From: Stenopsyche tienmushanensis
Taxonomy: Eukaryota; Arthropoda; Insecta; Trichoptera; Stenopsychidae
Direction of reading: 5' to 3'
NCBI GenBank assembly: GCA_008973525.1
Contig: WACJ01000290.1
Coordinates: forward strand, 124,001 to 188,000
Length of the DNA: 64,000 nt
This document shows positions 24,320-35,384 of this stretch, piece by piece (position 1 is the stretch's first letter; every line of letters starts with the position of its first letter). The position numbers and the translations under genes were made by a program. The notes beneath the pieces are model-generated. The model was not told the origin of the DNA. It saw only the letters and a list, made by a program, of their open reading frames with translations, and searched no databases.

Positions 24320-24600
24320 GTCGGCGGCGGGTGCTTCTTTTCCGTGAACGAATTAAGTATCCCGCGGGATCTCGGAGGGCCAGGGGCCACGACAATCCAC
24401 CCTTCGGCCGGAGCTCCGCCGACTGTCGACCGCGCCCGCGTCTGCAGGACGGCAACTTAACTGTGCGACATGTCTGCCGCGCAAATGCGCCGGCTCGCGT
24501 CTGTCATTCGCCGAACAGTGAAAGCGCGTTGATTCCACGAACCGGTACGGACTAATCGCGTTTATCGCTCGAATTTCTCGCTAAAAACGTTTTCTGCCAT
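24320..24600. promoter_or_regulatory. GC-rich bidirectional promoter region of ING3 and CDC26
   Basis: Unlike the roughly 30% GC surroundings, this stretch is markedly GC- and CpG-rich and has no TATA box. The ING3 start codon lies at 24319-24317 on the minus strand; the CDC26 coding exon lies downstream on the plus strand after an acceptor at 24910. The 5' UTR exon of CDC26 must therefore start in or near this island; its donor could not be fixed (candidates include AACA|GTGAAA near 24521 and ACCG|GTACGG near 24544). Confidence 0.65.
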
Positions 24601-24912
24601 TGTTCTTCGCATAAATTATGCGACAATAGATCCAACCTGATTGAACCCACGAATATTGTGACATCCATTCATACAATATGCCAAATGAGTGTATTTTTTA
24701 AACATTTTAATACGCATGCGCATAAAAAAAAAAACAAATGCAAATGCATTTAAAAATTAAAATTGTATCGATTATTCATTTTGACATAATTTGTCAAATT
24801 ATCAATTTTAGATTTAATTTAATTTAAAAAATACATACTACAATAAGTGTTTTATGATCAATCATAATAATCTGTATAATAATTTAATTAATTTACTCTC
24901 AATTTCCAGAAA

Positions 24913-25134
24913 ATGATCCGACGTCCGATTACTAGTATCGAACTGAAACTGGACGACCTGCAGGAGTTCGACGCGATGAAACGAGAACTAGCGAAGAACA
25001 ACCAGTCGGGCCAAGAAGCCAACAGTTCTTTTCATCGACCGTCGCTTTGGAACACCGGATCTAAATCGTCCAAAGAAATCCACGATAGAATCGGCTTAAC
25101 TCAACAAAATAAGCGAAATAACCCATCGTCCTAA
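24913..25134 (+). CDS. CDC26: Anaphase-promoting complex subunit CDC26
   Basis: A 73-residue protein starts at an ATG three bases inside an exon opened by the acceptor TTTCCAG at 24909. The N-terminus MIRRPITSIELKLDDLQEFD matches the conserved CDC26 N-terminus (family pattern M-L-R-R-x-P-T-x-L-E-L-K-L-D-D), the part that binds and stabilises the TPR subunit CDC16/APC6 in the anaphase-promoting complex. The conserved I-H-D-R-I-G-L motif follows near residue 57. Human CDC26 is 85 aa, so the length fits. AATAAA at 25179-25184 follows the stop by 45 bp. A non-coding first exon presumably lies in the island shared with ING3. Confidence 0.93.
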   Translation: MIRRPITSIELKLDDLQEFDAMKRELAKNNQSGQEANSSFHRPSLWNTGSKSSKEIHDRIGLTQQNKRNNPSS

Positions 25135-25178
25135 TTATTTTTTAAAATGCTCATGTACGTGATAATTAATTTAATCTT

Positions 25179-25184
25179 AATAAA
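25179..25184 (+). terminator. CDC26 polyadenylation signal
   Basis: AATAAA 45 bp after the CDC26 stop codon. Confidence 0.6.
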
Positions 25185-25801
25185 CAGTATGAAACATTAA
25201 AATTGCCGCTCTACGTCTTTTAATCCATGTTTATCAACACACACATTCATTCGATTGACTACTTAAATATTATTTAGTCGCTCTTGGTTGGTATGCTTAT
25301 GGGATGAGACTTGTTTTGATAGTTATTATCTACAAAATGTTATTCACTCTTAGTTTCCGCAGTCATAAAATGCTACCTAGTTTTTTGGCTATTACAACTA
25401 CAAAAAGCTACTTATAAAGAATATATCCATGAAACATTACTTAATATTCATAGCTATTCGTGAAAACTACATATGCTACTATACTAGCTCAACTGATATA
25501 CTATTCGTTATTATCTTCACAAACTCTTTGGCTTGTCACCGTATGGAGCTTGGAAGACTAAAGAAATATAATAAGTACGAGAGGAACAACAATCAGATGG
25601 AGAGGCGAAGACTTTCATTTTGCAACGATAACAACATTATTTTCCGTTGCCTTCTATATCAATTTGAAATCGCCGAACTGCGAGAATCGACCTGAAATAT
25701 GAAACCAACCAGTCTTAAATTCGCTTTGATAAGTTGCACTTGGATAGGTAAAGGTTGTTATAAAAATTAAAAATTGTCAATACGATCTCATTACGAGAAG
25801 A

Positions 25802-26505
25802 ATGGTAAAAGAACTTCTTACCAAAGGATTTAAGTTTTTGGTACAAACATTCAATGTGGTACTAAAAATGGACTATGGATCCACGCAATTGAAAGTGGCT
25901 AAGATTATTCTAAGCCCGGCAAGGATATACATGACGCCAAATGACCCAATCACCAATTTGAATTCCGTCAACAACATGCGACTCCACAAGGACTTGGCAT
26001 CCCGGCTTGCTATATAAAGTTGGAAAACAATTGCCCACAAATTACTTCTTCATACTCAAATTATACCTGACAAATAGAACATTCTACGTCAAATACGAAG
26101 ATGAAGCCACCACACTGCACGATATAAAATCCGACATCCCTCAAGGCAGCGTAGTTGATCCAGTTCTATAAACTTTTTATACACAGGCGACAATAGACAC
26201 CACAACAACTGCCACCTTCACTGCTGACACAGCTCTTCTAACCTCGCATAACGACCACGCATCAAAAAAGGCTCCAGAAGTAGCGCATAAAGGCTAATGA
26301 AAGCAAATTCACCCATGTCACTTTCACTAATAGACGAGAGACATGTCCTCCTGTCTCACTAAATGACTGCGCTAAGCTGCCGTAAGCAGACTTAGTAAAA
26401 TATCTTGGTATACTTTTGGACAGACGCTTAACATTGAAAACGCACATCAATAAGAAAAGAAAGCAACTCGTAATTAAAATGAGAACGCTATACTGGCTCC
26501 ACTAT
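25802..26505 (+). mobile_element. Degenerate jockey-clade LINE reverse transcriptase
   Basis: The first frame reads KGFKFLVQTFNVVLKMDYGS then QLKVAKIILSPAR, the start of a jockey-type reverse transcriptase. After a frameshift come RTFYVKYEDEATTLHDIKSD and IPQGSV-DPVL, a TATFTADTALL block corresponding to the catalytic ADD box (here TAD), and a KYLG-LDRRLT-like region near 26400. A GATGATGATGAT tract follows at 26505. Multiple stops; dead copy. Confidence 0.85.
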
Positions 26506-26989
26506 GATGATGATGATGCATTTTTTTGTGCATTATTGATTGAAATCTAATATTTTTGTTGATTTTTCACATATATATAACGGCTGTTTTGTAAACATAT
26601 TATCAAATTGTACGGCGTCCATTGTAAACATTGATTATATACACAAATATAATTTGGACGTCAGATAGCAAAATCAATTTAAGGATTAGGTTTATGTCGA
26701 TAACGTCTTCAGCGTCTTATTGATTTGTCGTCTTTTCAGAGCAATGTCGTTTCTTTCCCTCCTATAATTTCAATATGATTATACTTCCTGCTATCTTATG
26801 TTTGAATTGTATTTGTATATATAAGCAACATACATTTGGGCATTGTGCCTTTCAATAATATCCTTTCAAAGCAACATGATGTTTTTAAATTTCAATAAAA
26901 CGTGTATTTCCGTATATAAATTATATATAATTGTCCTATTTTTAAAAATGTATGAATTCACAGATGTACATAAAACAGTATTTTTCAAC

Positions 26990-27270
26990 GTAGTGGTATT
27001 CTTTCTCAATGCACTTTGTGAGCCGAGGGATAAGCATTCGGATATCTTCATCGAAAAAGTCCCTCGCTCATGTTCTGGTCCATCATTTGACGGTACGGGA
27101 CGAGAAGAGGTGAAAAGAAGAAAATCTGAAGGCGCCAGATCAGGGATGTAAATGGAATGGTTGATGATATCCCAACCAAATTAATTCAAGAGTTATTTTG
27201 TCGCGTTGGCATGGACTTTGACCAACTCTATCGAAAACAAAAACCACAGCATCATAGCATCGGTACTCTT
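26990..27270 (-). mobile_element. Mariner-superfamily transposase fragment
   Basis: The minus strand reads FGWDIINHSIYIPDLAPSDF, matching the region of the third catalytic Asp (HPPYSPDLAPSD), preceded by a degenerate HDNARPH-equivalent. Adjacent sequence is too decayed to place the element ends. Confidence 0.65.
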
Positions 27271-28319
27271 ATTTTGTGGATATGCCTCATATTTTAATTA
27301 TTTTTAAATTAATTACAAATCCTTAATATGAATTACCTATAAAACATTTTTGAAAGAGAATTTAAGGCACACAATTATCCAAAAAACTACATACTTCAAT
27401 CCTCCTTTATAAAATTTTCAATAATCGCCTGATGTTCAAGCATTTTAACCTTCATCTAAAAAAGTCCAAGTTGCAAACAAATCAACGAGTCATTAGGCTG
27501 TAGCAATTTTTAAATCATTATCTTGGCTTGGATTCCTGACTGTCGTAACAATCTAAGGCCTTCGTCTAGTCGAAACAAATAATTACATAGTTGATGATAA
27601 AACTGGAAGTAAACCAATATAAATTTAATAATTAGATATTTGAATACTTTGCATGCTTTATGATGAAAGATTTTACATCTGTAATTTATTATTAGTTATA
27701 CTTGTATGAATTACTGTAAAACTTCTTAGGTCTCGTTAAGAGTTCTAAGAAACGTCTGTGTAGTCTATTGACACAGGTGATTAATATTTATAATGAACTC
27801 GCAGATTAGAAAGTTTTCATTATAATAACTATAATATCAAATACAATATTCATAACTTATAAATTTAATATAAATTAATAAAAAAAACCAATATAAAGCA
27901 AAGGATGTGTGGAATGCATTTTTTATAAACGCTGTAAAGCTTCCTCAAGCTTATTTAACAAATATATTATTATAATAGTATTCAAAGGTCACAACGTTAC
28001 CCGTTCCTCGATATTACTATATGTTACTTTGAGACTTTCAACATAGTTTATTTACGAATTTAATCTCTGCAGTTAATTGTATAATTGTAAATAAACTATA
28101 GGGGTCGGATCAACGTGATATTTACATGCAATTACGTATTCAGATCACATGAGAGTTGATAGTTCCCCAATTATACTTGGCTTTGTAAATTCGGAGAACT
28201 CATGAGATAACATCCTAACTCAAAAGTTCAAATTTTCATTATTTATTGAAACATGAAATCACTGTTAATGCTCTAATATTAGGAAACTAATTAATTATTC
28301 AATTCTGAGAACAAAGAAA
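27271..28319. other. AT-rich intergenic DNA, nothing recognised
   Basis: No exon, RNA gene or family repeat was found. Confidence 0.4.
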
Positions 28320-28480
28320 ATGTATTGAAAGTAATCTACTTGTAGACGAAAAAAAAGCCGTTTGTAGATTTTAATTGAATGCCATTATGTACAATCATTC
28401 AGGTTTCAATAATTGTTATTAATGTCCGCAACATTGAAAGCTTGGTAGACTGTAATTTTCCTGATTTACATTGTATAAGG
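28320..28480 (+). repeat. Dispersed repeat, 3' part of the 6535-6800 family
   Basis: Shares TGTAGATTTTAAT, TGTACAATCATTCAGGTTTC, and GAAAGCTTGGTAGACTGTAA with 6680-6800. Confidence 0.65.
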
Positions 28481-28849
28481 ACTGACTGAAATAAAAATTA
28501 GCTTTGTAGAAATGGGTGCAAAATTTTGATCGCTACCTCGCATACTAGTAGATCCTATCTCAAACGTAAAATTTCTAATCTCCTAGTTCCTGGAAGAACA
28601 CAAAATACGTTATAAAACAGCAGATAACTAAAACTGATTTAGACAAAGACAAACATGCTTACAGAAACCTGCCTAATTACCTGTAAGATTTCCAGGAACT
28701 TGAGCGATAACAAAACAAAAAGGCTGTTAACCGACTAATTAGGAATTTCAGCGGAGACAAATAATACCATGCATAAGATTAAATTGATAAATTCATTAGA
28801 AATCCATCCAAAATCATTAGAAAACTAAAGCGCAAACAGTCCCCGGGTT

Positions 28850-29540
28850 TTAATACCAAAGCCAAGTATCAAACTTAACCCCCACCCCCTCTACGGAAAT
28901 CCCAATTTTTAAATATTAACTAATACTGTTATAAATGCAATATATTAAATACTATTATAATGTATGTTTTTAAATAATATACAAAGATAGTCCCAAAAGT
29001 ACCCGGCCTAACGTATAGATGGCGATTACTGTTGTTAAAAAAAATAATATAATTGAAAGTGTATATAAGTTGATCGTACAGATTATAGAAGGCCTTGAGT
29101 ACACATTTATCATCGAAAATGCCGAAAAAAGAGGACGGAGTGACCACAAGGTATATATGTCCAACCGGTCCGCTTGTCGGATCGCTGAACAGACGTATGA
29201 GCGCCTCGTGATCTCGCCGTTAATTATTTTTCTTTCAAAAAGGAGAATATGATTTCGGCGAGTATTATGCGAATTTATTGCAACGTTTGAATGATGAAAT
29301 CAAGAAAATCAACCGCATTTGACAAAAAAAATCATCAAGACCATGTACCAATGGTGGCCAAAATCAATGATTAAAGTTCGTATTGCTTCTATGATGGCTG
29401 TTTATTGATGGCTATTTTGGCATCGAAGCTATTGAACATCGCTGGAAGATATGTATCTTTCTGAATGAAGACTATATTGAGTAATAAAGATATTTGTATT
29501 TTCTTTGTTAGGTCGGGTATTTATCGTGCACTGTCAATCG
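28850..29540 (+). mobile_element. Internally deleted mariner-like element with AGTCCCAAAAGTACCCGG terminus
   Basis: The left end at about 28985 (AGTCCCAAAAGTACCCGGCC) and right end at about 29508-29530 (TTGTTAGGTCGGGTATTTAT) are inverted. The plus strand reads GEYYANLLQRLNDEIKKI and, near the end, a HRWKICIFLNEDYIE block, corresponding to the middle and C-terminus of mariner transposase. A C-rich hAT-like tract (CAAGTATCAAACTTAACCCC) precedes it at 28860, as in the composites at 5858 and 17102. Confidence 0.75.
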
Positions 29541-29877
29541 CCATTAGATTTTTATAAAACTAAATCACATTCTCCCGCAAAAGATGTGTTAAAAAGAGAC
29601 AATTAGAAATAAATAAAATATTGCTGGTATTGGCAACTATTTTCCCATCAATTTGCAAATTCCTTCAGTGCCATAAATCACAGATTGCGATTTGGAGATA
29701 TGTTAAATGTGTGTAAAAAAAAAAGTGAGAATGAACAGCATTGAACCAATAACCGCAATAATAACGACAAAAACCTGGTTTAAAATTGTAAAAAAATACA
29801 GACCCGCATGATCTTTCTGTGTAACTTATGAATCTATCACTATCAATAGAACGTTGAGATATAATTTATCCAAAGGG

Positions 29878-29884
29878 TATAAAA
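29878..29884 (+). promoter_or_regulatory. TATA box of the serine protease gene
   Basis: TATAAAA lies 72 bp upstream of the ATG at 29950, consistent with a 5' UTR of about 40 nt. Confidence 0.7.
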
Positions 29885-29949
29885 TAAGAGGACCTGGCTG
29901 AAAAGGTACATTTATAAATCATTCATTTAGTAACGAAAACCGCCTCATA

Positions 29950-31770
29950 ATGATGCTCATAGGTTTTGTGTTGTTATCTATTATGGGCACGACCATAGGT
30001 ATAATCATCTTAAAAATGGGTTGGTTATAAAATGGAGCAAGATATTAAGGTTGAAATTTTAATTGATAGGTGATGTGATTCGACCAACAATCACCAACGA
30101 AGGAGGAAGAATAGTTGGTGGTCGTACTGCTGCTCCACATTCACATCCATATCAAGTATCCTTGCAACGGAGAATCTTATGGATTCATCGCCATAATTGC
30201 GGAGGATCTATTCTTACAGAGACATGGGTATTTAAAAAATGCATATTAAAAAGAAATAAACGTCTATTTATCGAATCATTATTTTACAGGTTCTTACAGC
30301 TGGTCATTGCGTTCAGCCATCCAGATTGGATTGGTTGCTCCCGACAGATGTGATTGCTGGAATACACAGCGTCAGAGGTACAGAATCATCTGCACAGACT
30401 AGAGAAATTGTAGAGAGAGTAATTCATCCGGAATACCAAGGGTAAGATGCGACACAGTGAAAAAATTATTTCAAATTTATATAAAACTAGCGAGTGTCCG
30501 GCACGTGATGCGTTCTCCCGTGAGCGGAGCTCAACCGCCGCATTGCGTCCGCATCCTTCCTCTTCCCGATCCCACTTCACCTCACCAGATCAATATGCGC
30601 CAACATGGTGCATTCGTTAAACGTCTCTCAAAACAAATCTCGCACACATACAATGTTTGTATTAATTTAAAAACCTTCTCAAATACACGCCCAATAACTA
30701 AAGTTTCATCGCAATCGGATGAATGGTATAGGAATGTATAGTCCTCAAACAAATTATATATATTATTGTTTTTTCAGCGGAGTAAATCCGTATGACATTG
30801 CTCTCGTCAGAATGGAAAGCCCGTTGCATTTCAATAAAAAAGTGCAACCTATTAGATTACCGGAACCCTATTCCACACCAATCGGCGAATCTAAATTATC
30901 CGGATGGGGTCTCACGCGGAGCACACCTCGCGAAGCTCCTGAATATCTGCAAGAAATTGATCTCCCCATTTTGACACACCAAGGTAAATTAAATGCATGT
31001 TTTTTTATTGAAATATACTTGTATACTATTATAGATTTATGTATATTTTTTAATATAGAATGCAACGAATCCATCGAAGCTCTCAAAGGTTCCGACGATG
31101 ATAGAAATCCACTCGATGAATTCTCAAATATATGCACCGGTCCATTGACGGGCGGCAAATCCGCTTGTAATGGCGATTCAGGAGGTCCTTTAACGTACCA
31201 GGAGGGAAATGAAACAGTTCAGGTATCATTGCGTTTTAGATTGTAGTACAACGTCTATGTATCGCTGCGTCGCACTTTTGGTGTGAAATATCTCGCAGCG
31301 ATATAACGCTGCTTTGTATTAAAAACACTGTAAATAAATATTATAAATAAAATACTGAAATTGTAGTGTAGCTGCTTATAATAAATATTATATGCATTGC
31401 AATGCTTTTAAAGTTGCATTAATTCAATCAAGTTTCCGCGCTGTAACTTTAGCCACGTCTATCGAAGCCCTAACCACCTTGTATCGAAAGTAGACGAGTT
31501 TTATTTCATAATAATTAGCATAAACTACTTGTAGACAAAAAAGCAGCTTTGAAGGTTTTAATTTCAGTTGTTGTTACCAATTATGATTGTATTTTAATTG
31601 TATTTTTTAAAAAATGATTACAGATTGGAATTGTCTCATGGGGCTATAATCCTTGTGGCACCAAAGGAGCACCTTCAGTTTATACCAAGGTTTCTTCCTT
31701 CGTCGATTTCATAGAGGAACATCTCGATTTTGATGATTACAGATTACCAAGCAGATTGATCTCGTTTTAA
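29950..31770 (+). CDS. Secreted chymotrypsin-like serine protease (S1 family), complete
   Basis: Six exons: 29950-29998, 30070-30227, 30290-30441, 30778-30983, 31059-31222, 31624-31770, 876 nt, 291 aa, all phases closing. A signal peptide ([17 protein letters not shown]) is followed by a short propeptide ending GGR and the mature start IVGGRTAA. The catalytic triad is intact: His57 in LTAGHC, Asp102 in YDIALVRM, Ser195 in CNGDSGGPL. The S1 pocket has Ser189 (KSACNGDS), Gly216 (IVSWGYN) and Ser226 (GAPSVYTKV), pointing to chymotrypsin-type rather than trypsin-type preference, with a Ser in place of the usual Gly226. There is no CLIP domain, so it is probably a digestive or salivary enzyme. A TATA box and a poly(A) signal flank it. 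Introns 3 and 5 contain dispersed repeats. Confidence 0.95.
30600..30750 (+). repeat. Dispersed repeat in serine protease intron 3
   Basis: ATCGCAATCGGATGAATGGT and the flanking CGTTTAAC/TTTCATC landmarks are the reverse complement of 13790-13960. Confidence 0.65.
31245..31590 (+). repeat. Two dispersed repeats in serine protease intron 5
   Basis: 31245-31325 is the palindromic repeat also found at 5225-5290. 31380-31590 is a copy of the CTTGTATCGAAAGTAGAC family (CGAAGCCCTAACCACC, then AAAAGCAGCTTTGAAGG). Together they fill most of the 401-bp intron. Confidence 0.65.
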
Positions 31771-31890
31771 TATGAAATTCATCATAAACATGGATTAATT
31801 AAGATGAAACACATTGAAATTGTATACGATATTTTAAAGACTATTTTTAAAGATAATTTATAAATCCATAGCAAAATGTGAACTCCACAA

Positions 31891-31896
31891 AATAAA
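31891..31896 (+). terminator. Serine protease polyadenylation signal
   Basis: AATAAA 121 bp after the stop codon. Confidence 0.55.
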
Positions 31897-31899
31897 AAT

Positions 31900-32419
31900 A
31901 TTTCAATATTTTCAGTCGTATTTTTTTCGCAATTCCTAGACTAGTTTTAACACGTAGCATTTAAGTTTATTGATAAATATTATCAATACGCTTTTCACGT
32001 TTATTATTTATTTCATTGGGGCGTAAAAATAAATACGTAGGTGTTAACTGTAATGGTAAATTCTTCGATTACCCATTCCAGTCTTCTCCAGTTGTCGCAT
32101 TGATGAATGGATTGACGTCAGCAAGGATCTATTGGAGCGGCAGGATTGCTAACCGAGACATAACTGAATTTATCAGCAACAAGCAGCCTTCAGGTTTGTG
32201 CACATGTGTCCTTTATATTGTTGCAGTTTTCAAACTGTGTGGCAATACATTGTCAAGGTCACAAAATTACAAAAAAAAAATGTTTTTACATTAAATGGGA
32301 TTGATAATGGCTTCGAATTTAGATGCGAAATGTTCGATTTTTGGCGTGTAGGGGAGATCCTAAAGGTCAGCTTGATTGATTCCTCGTGTTTGTCGGCCAT
32401 TTTGTTCAGTCACAGTAAA
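31900..32419. other. Intergenic DNA, nothing recognised
   Basis: The open frame at 32016-32294 has no family signature and begins at a TTG codon. Confidence 0.35.
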
Positions 32420-32704
32420 TTCTTGCGATGAAGAGGCCGTCGCGCACCCCTGCTCCCTACCATCTATGCGAGATCCGCGCGGTCATCAGTTTTTTGAATT
32501 TGCAAACAATACCGCCATGAATATCTCATGGTGATGAGTCGATAACATGTCACGTTATTTATAGAAGGCCTACTAATGCTCACGACGAGGCATATAGTGG
32601 AAGACCATCAGTGATTTGTGACGAACTTGTGCGCAAAAATTGAAGAATAAGTGCGAAATGATCGCCATGTGACACCTGACGACCTTCGCAAAGAATTTCC
32701 TGGA
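32420..32704 (+). mobile_element. SETMAR-type mariner transposase N-terminal fragment
   Basis: Decayed frames read HLCEIRAVISFLN, then GRPTNAHDEAYSGRPSV-like and SVICDELVRKN, ending KEFPGL, the helix-turn-helix part of mariner transposases related to SETMAR. It stops abruptly where the dispersed repeat at 32705 begins, suggesting that repeat inserted into the mariner. Confidence 0.7.
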
Positions 32705-33025
32705 CTTTATTGTGACGGGGAAAATTCCCGATTTCCCGACAAATTATTTATTTCCATCGCTGCAGATGAATAATTATATACTACAATACTTTGATGTGAT
32801 TCGTAATTATATTGCGGAGGTATACAAAAATTCTGAAGCCCGTATCTATTATATTTCATATCGATATACCCATTATTAGAGTCGAGGTGTAGTAAATACA
32901 TCACCGGTAGGGAAAGGTTAATGTAACAATTTGAAAAACATATATGTACTCTATATAGGTATATATAGATTAGATAATTATTGCCCCTAGGCGTTGCCTA
33001 AGCTCGCCAATTAGTAGTTACGCCA
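32705..33025. repeat. Dispersed repeat, copy B (inverse of 120-390)
   Basis: Reads AAATTCCCGATTTCCCGAC-like at its start, contains ATTATATTTCATATCGATAT, CATCACCGGTAGGG and GCCTAAGCTCGCCAATTAGT, all reverse complements of landmarks in 120-390. Confidence 0.75.
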
Positions 33026-33285
33026 CTGTTTCCAAGCGTCCAAAATTTTTCTATTTAGTAGCCTTCATCGTGCTGGTGAGGTGTACGATTTCTGTTAGAT
33101 AAAAATTTCAATCCCGAATTTTTCGGGATTACGTTTACTAATCCCGGGATTTTAAGCACCTAAAATGTCTGGGATCCTGGGATTGGATTCCCTAGTTATA
33201 ACGATATTTTCTGGATCAACTTCGTATTTCGCCAATTGAACTCTTAGCAATGCATTTTAACCAATGACATACACTACCGACAATA

Positions 33286-33320
33286 AGTTTGGAAACACCC
33301 GGCATAATATCGAGTTTTTT
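33286..33320. repeat. Tc1-like terminal repeat (partner of 54152-54186)
   Basis: CTACCGACAATAAGTTTGGA followed by AACACC is the exact complement in order of the sequence at 54152-54186 (GTTTCCAAACTTATTGTCGG). Termini of this style occur in Tc1-like elements. No transposase of that class was seen beside either end. Confidence 0.5.
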
Positions 33321-33849
33321 GTAAAAACATAATAGTTAACCGTTACGAATGATGTCTTTCTTTTTTTTTCAATGCTGGAACCCTTACATTATAATGTATA
33401 TATGAATGTTAATACAAGAAAAAAATAAAGAATTCAGAGTCATTTTCGCTACCTGCTATACAATAGGTATTAACCCTTCATACCCCCAATCATATGTCGA
33501 CATTATGTCGCCAAATGGATTTTGACGTCCGTCATTATATTATTATCCGAAATAAATAATATATGAGTATTTTTAAATATTAAAAAATATATGCCACCTT
33601 TAAAAGTTTAGCTGGCGGTGGAATTAAGAGGTACAATTTGTAGAAGCGAAAGAGGCTTAGTTGTATTTTTTACACTTTTATGTTATAAATATAAAGTATT
33701 TTTAATAAAAAAATTTTTTTAACAATCTTTATTCATGGGAAAACTTGATATATCTACGGTTAGTACAAAATTCGCCCAAATTTTTTTTTTTAAAAGGACA
33801 CTTAGCGAATGTCATAGGATTTTTTCAAGGAGCAATGGTAATCTGATTT

Positions 33850-34590
33850 GTCAATTTCAGAAATGGTAATTTGGTCCTTGGCGACGTACGTTGCTTAGGC
33901 CGACTTTCAATGAAGACGTTTCTGAAGAAATATGGTCATCAAACAGTACGAGAGTTGGCCGAAAAGATAGACTGTGCCTTTAAGACCATTGCTAGGTATC
34001 TTCACTTCATGGGCTTTGTTCAAAAATTTGGAACTTGGGTGCCACACTTGATCACAATAAGCGATGGCAACAAGGAAATTGTCGCAAAAAAGCAGCTTAA
34101 AATGTTGTCCACCATCATGCAGTATGTGCTCACAAGCAGCGATTTTTATACAGAATTGTCGCCGATGAGAAGTGGTGTATTTACGTTAATATGAAGCAAA
34201 TAAAAGAGTGGACACCAGGAAATACGAGGAAACAAAGCCGAAAGTCAAACAGTGCTCCGTCGCAAGAAGACAATGATCTGCATCTGGTAGGACTACGAAG
34301 GTATGCTCTACTGGGAAATTCTGGAGAAGAACAAGTCTGTCGACAAGGAATGTTATCTCGACCAACTTCATCGTGCAAACGAAGGCAAAAGGCAAACATT
34401 CAAATAGCTAAACATTCAGAGGAGGAGGAAGTTTTATATATGTGATTTCTTCAGGAAAGAAACAGGCATACAACTATTACTGGGCCCATATTGCCCATGA
34501 AAGCAAAGTGGCTTTACAAAAAGATAATAAAAGAGAAGATTTTGTAGCTAGCAAGGAATGCTATGGTCATTGTATTTATGATGTTAAGTC
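33850..34590 (+). mobile_element. Frameshifted mariner transposase remnant
   Basis: The first frame gives TVRELAEKIDCAFKTIARYL and WVPHLI, the N-terminal helix-turn-helix and linker. After frame changes come ICIW-DYEGMLYWEILEKNK and DQLHRANEG, the region after the first catalytic Asp. The first Asp context and last Asp region are lost or decayed. Confidence 0.8.
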
Positions 34591-34594
34591 TATA

Positions 34595-35240
34595 ATATAA
34601 AACCATTATCTATGCATATCTCATCATTTTCATGCTTTTTCGGATTACATATATTCCTTTCTAAAAAAATTCGGACTACAAGGGGTCGAGGACATTATTT
34701 TATAGTCCACTTACATAAAGTTTGTCGGATTACCGCAGGTCTGCTGTGTATGAAAAATAAATTTGGCATAATTTTTTTGTTAACAGTTCATATTCAAATT
34801 CGATACATATCAAAATATGTACGACTTTTAGTCAATGAATAATATTAATGTTATTATGCTTAGTCGTTACATAATTTGAAAGGTGTACAACAGCGATGGC
34901 TACTGCCCCCATTCTTTAAGCCCCCGTTCACCGATATGTTCTGCTCAAATTGCATTAGGGCACAGATTTAGATGACAATACTTCAAACGGGAACGAACAT
35001 AAATCCAATTTTCTCTCGACCGAGAGCCATGAAAATCCCATTCTATTAACCGTAATCGAGAACAAAGTATTCGTACGATGAAATAGCACCGCATCCAACG
35101 AACAGGTTTAACAGAAACAGTCTGAGTTGCGCTTTTCGCCCTCGAAGATGATGATAACGTTAAATGGATGAGTGCGTGGGAGGGTGAAAATTGAAATTGC
35201 TACCTGCTAAGGAGGGTGTGAAATTGCCGTTGCTGAGATT
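34595..35240. other. 5' flank of the Arg-rich repeat protein gene
   Basis: No gene or known repeat was identified. The last 200 bp are less AT-rich and likely carry upstream regulatory sequence of the gene at 35385. Confidence 0.4.
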
Positions 35241-35245
35241 TTCAG

Positions 35246-35284
35246 TATAAAAGGAGCGACTTTTCTGCTGAAAGGCACATTCGG
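35246..35284 (+). promoter_or_regulatory. TATA box and initiator of the Arg-rich repeat protein gene
   Basis: TATAAAAG at 35246-35253 with an initiator-like CACATTC whose A is at 35279, spacing of about 33 bp, is a canonical insect core promoter. The predicted 5' UTR is about 106 nt to the ATG at 35385. Such promoters are typical of strongly expressed, tissue-restricted genes. Confidence 0.75.
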
Positions 35285-35384
35285 ACAGGAGCTCCACTGG
35301 TAGACACCAGCTGAGCATTCAGTCCTTCGTTCAAGTCTTACCTTCGGCATTGTTTGATTATCATCAAATTACGCAAGTTTCAAG

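Noticed and set aside
24187..24390. 67-codon minus-strand frame across the island as a separate gene
   Set aside because: The GTGAGT donor after MLYLEDYLE and exact continuation into the ING3 second exon explain this sequence; the rest of the frame is 5' UTR and intron.
30719..31246. Single 175-codon protease exon
   Set aside because: It reads through a canonical intron at 30984-31058; removing it restores the protease alignment and closes the phases.
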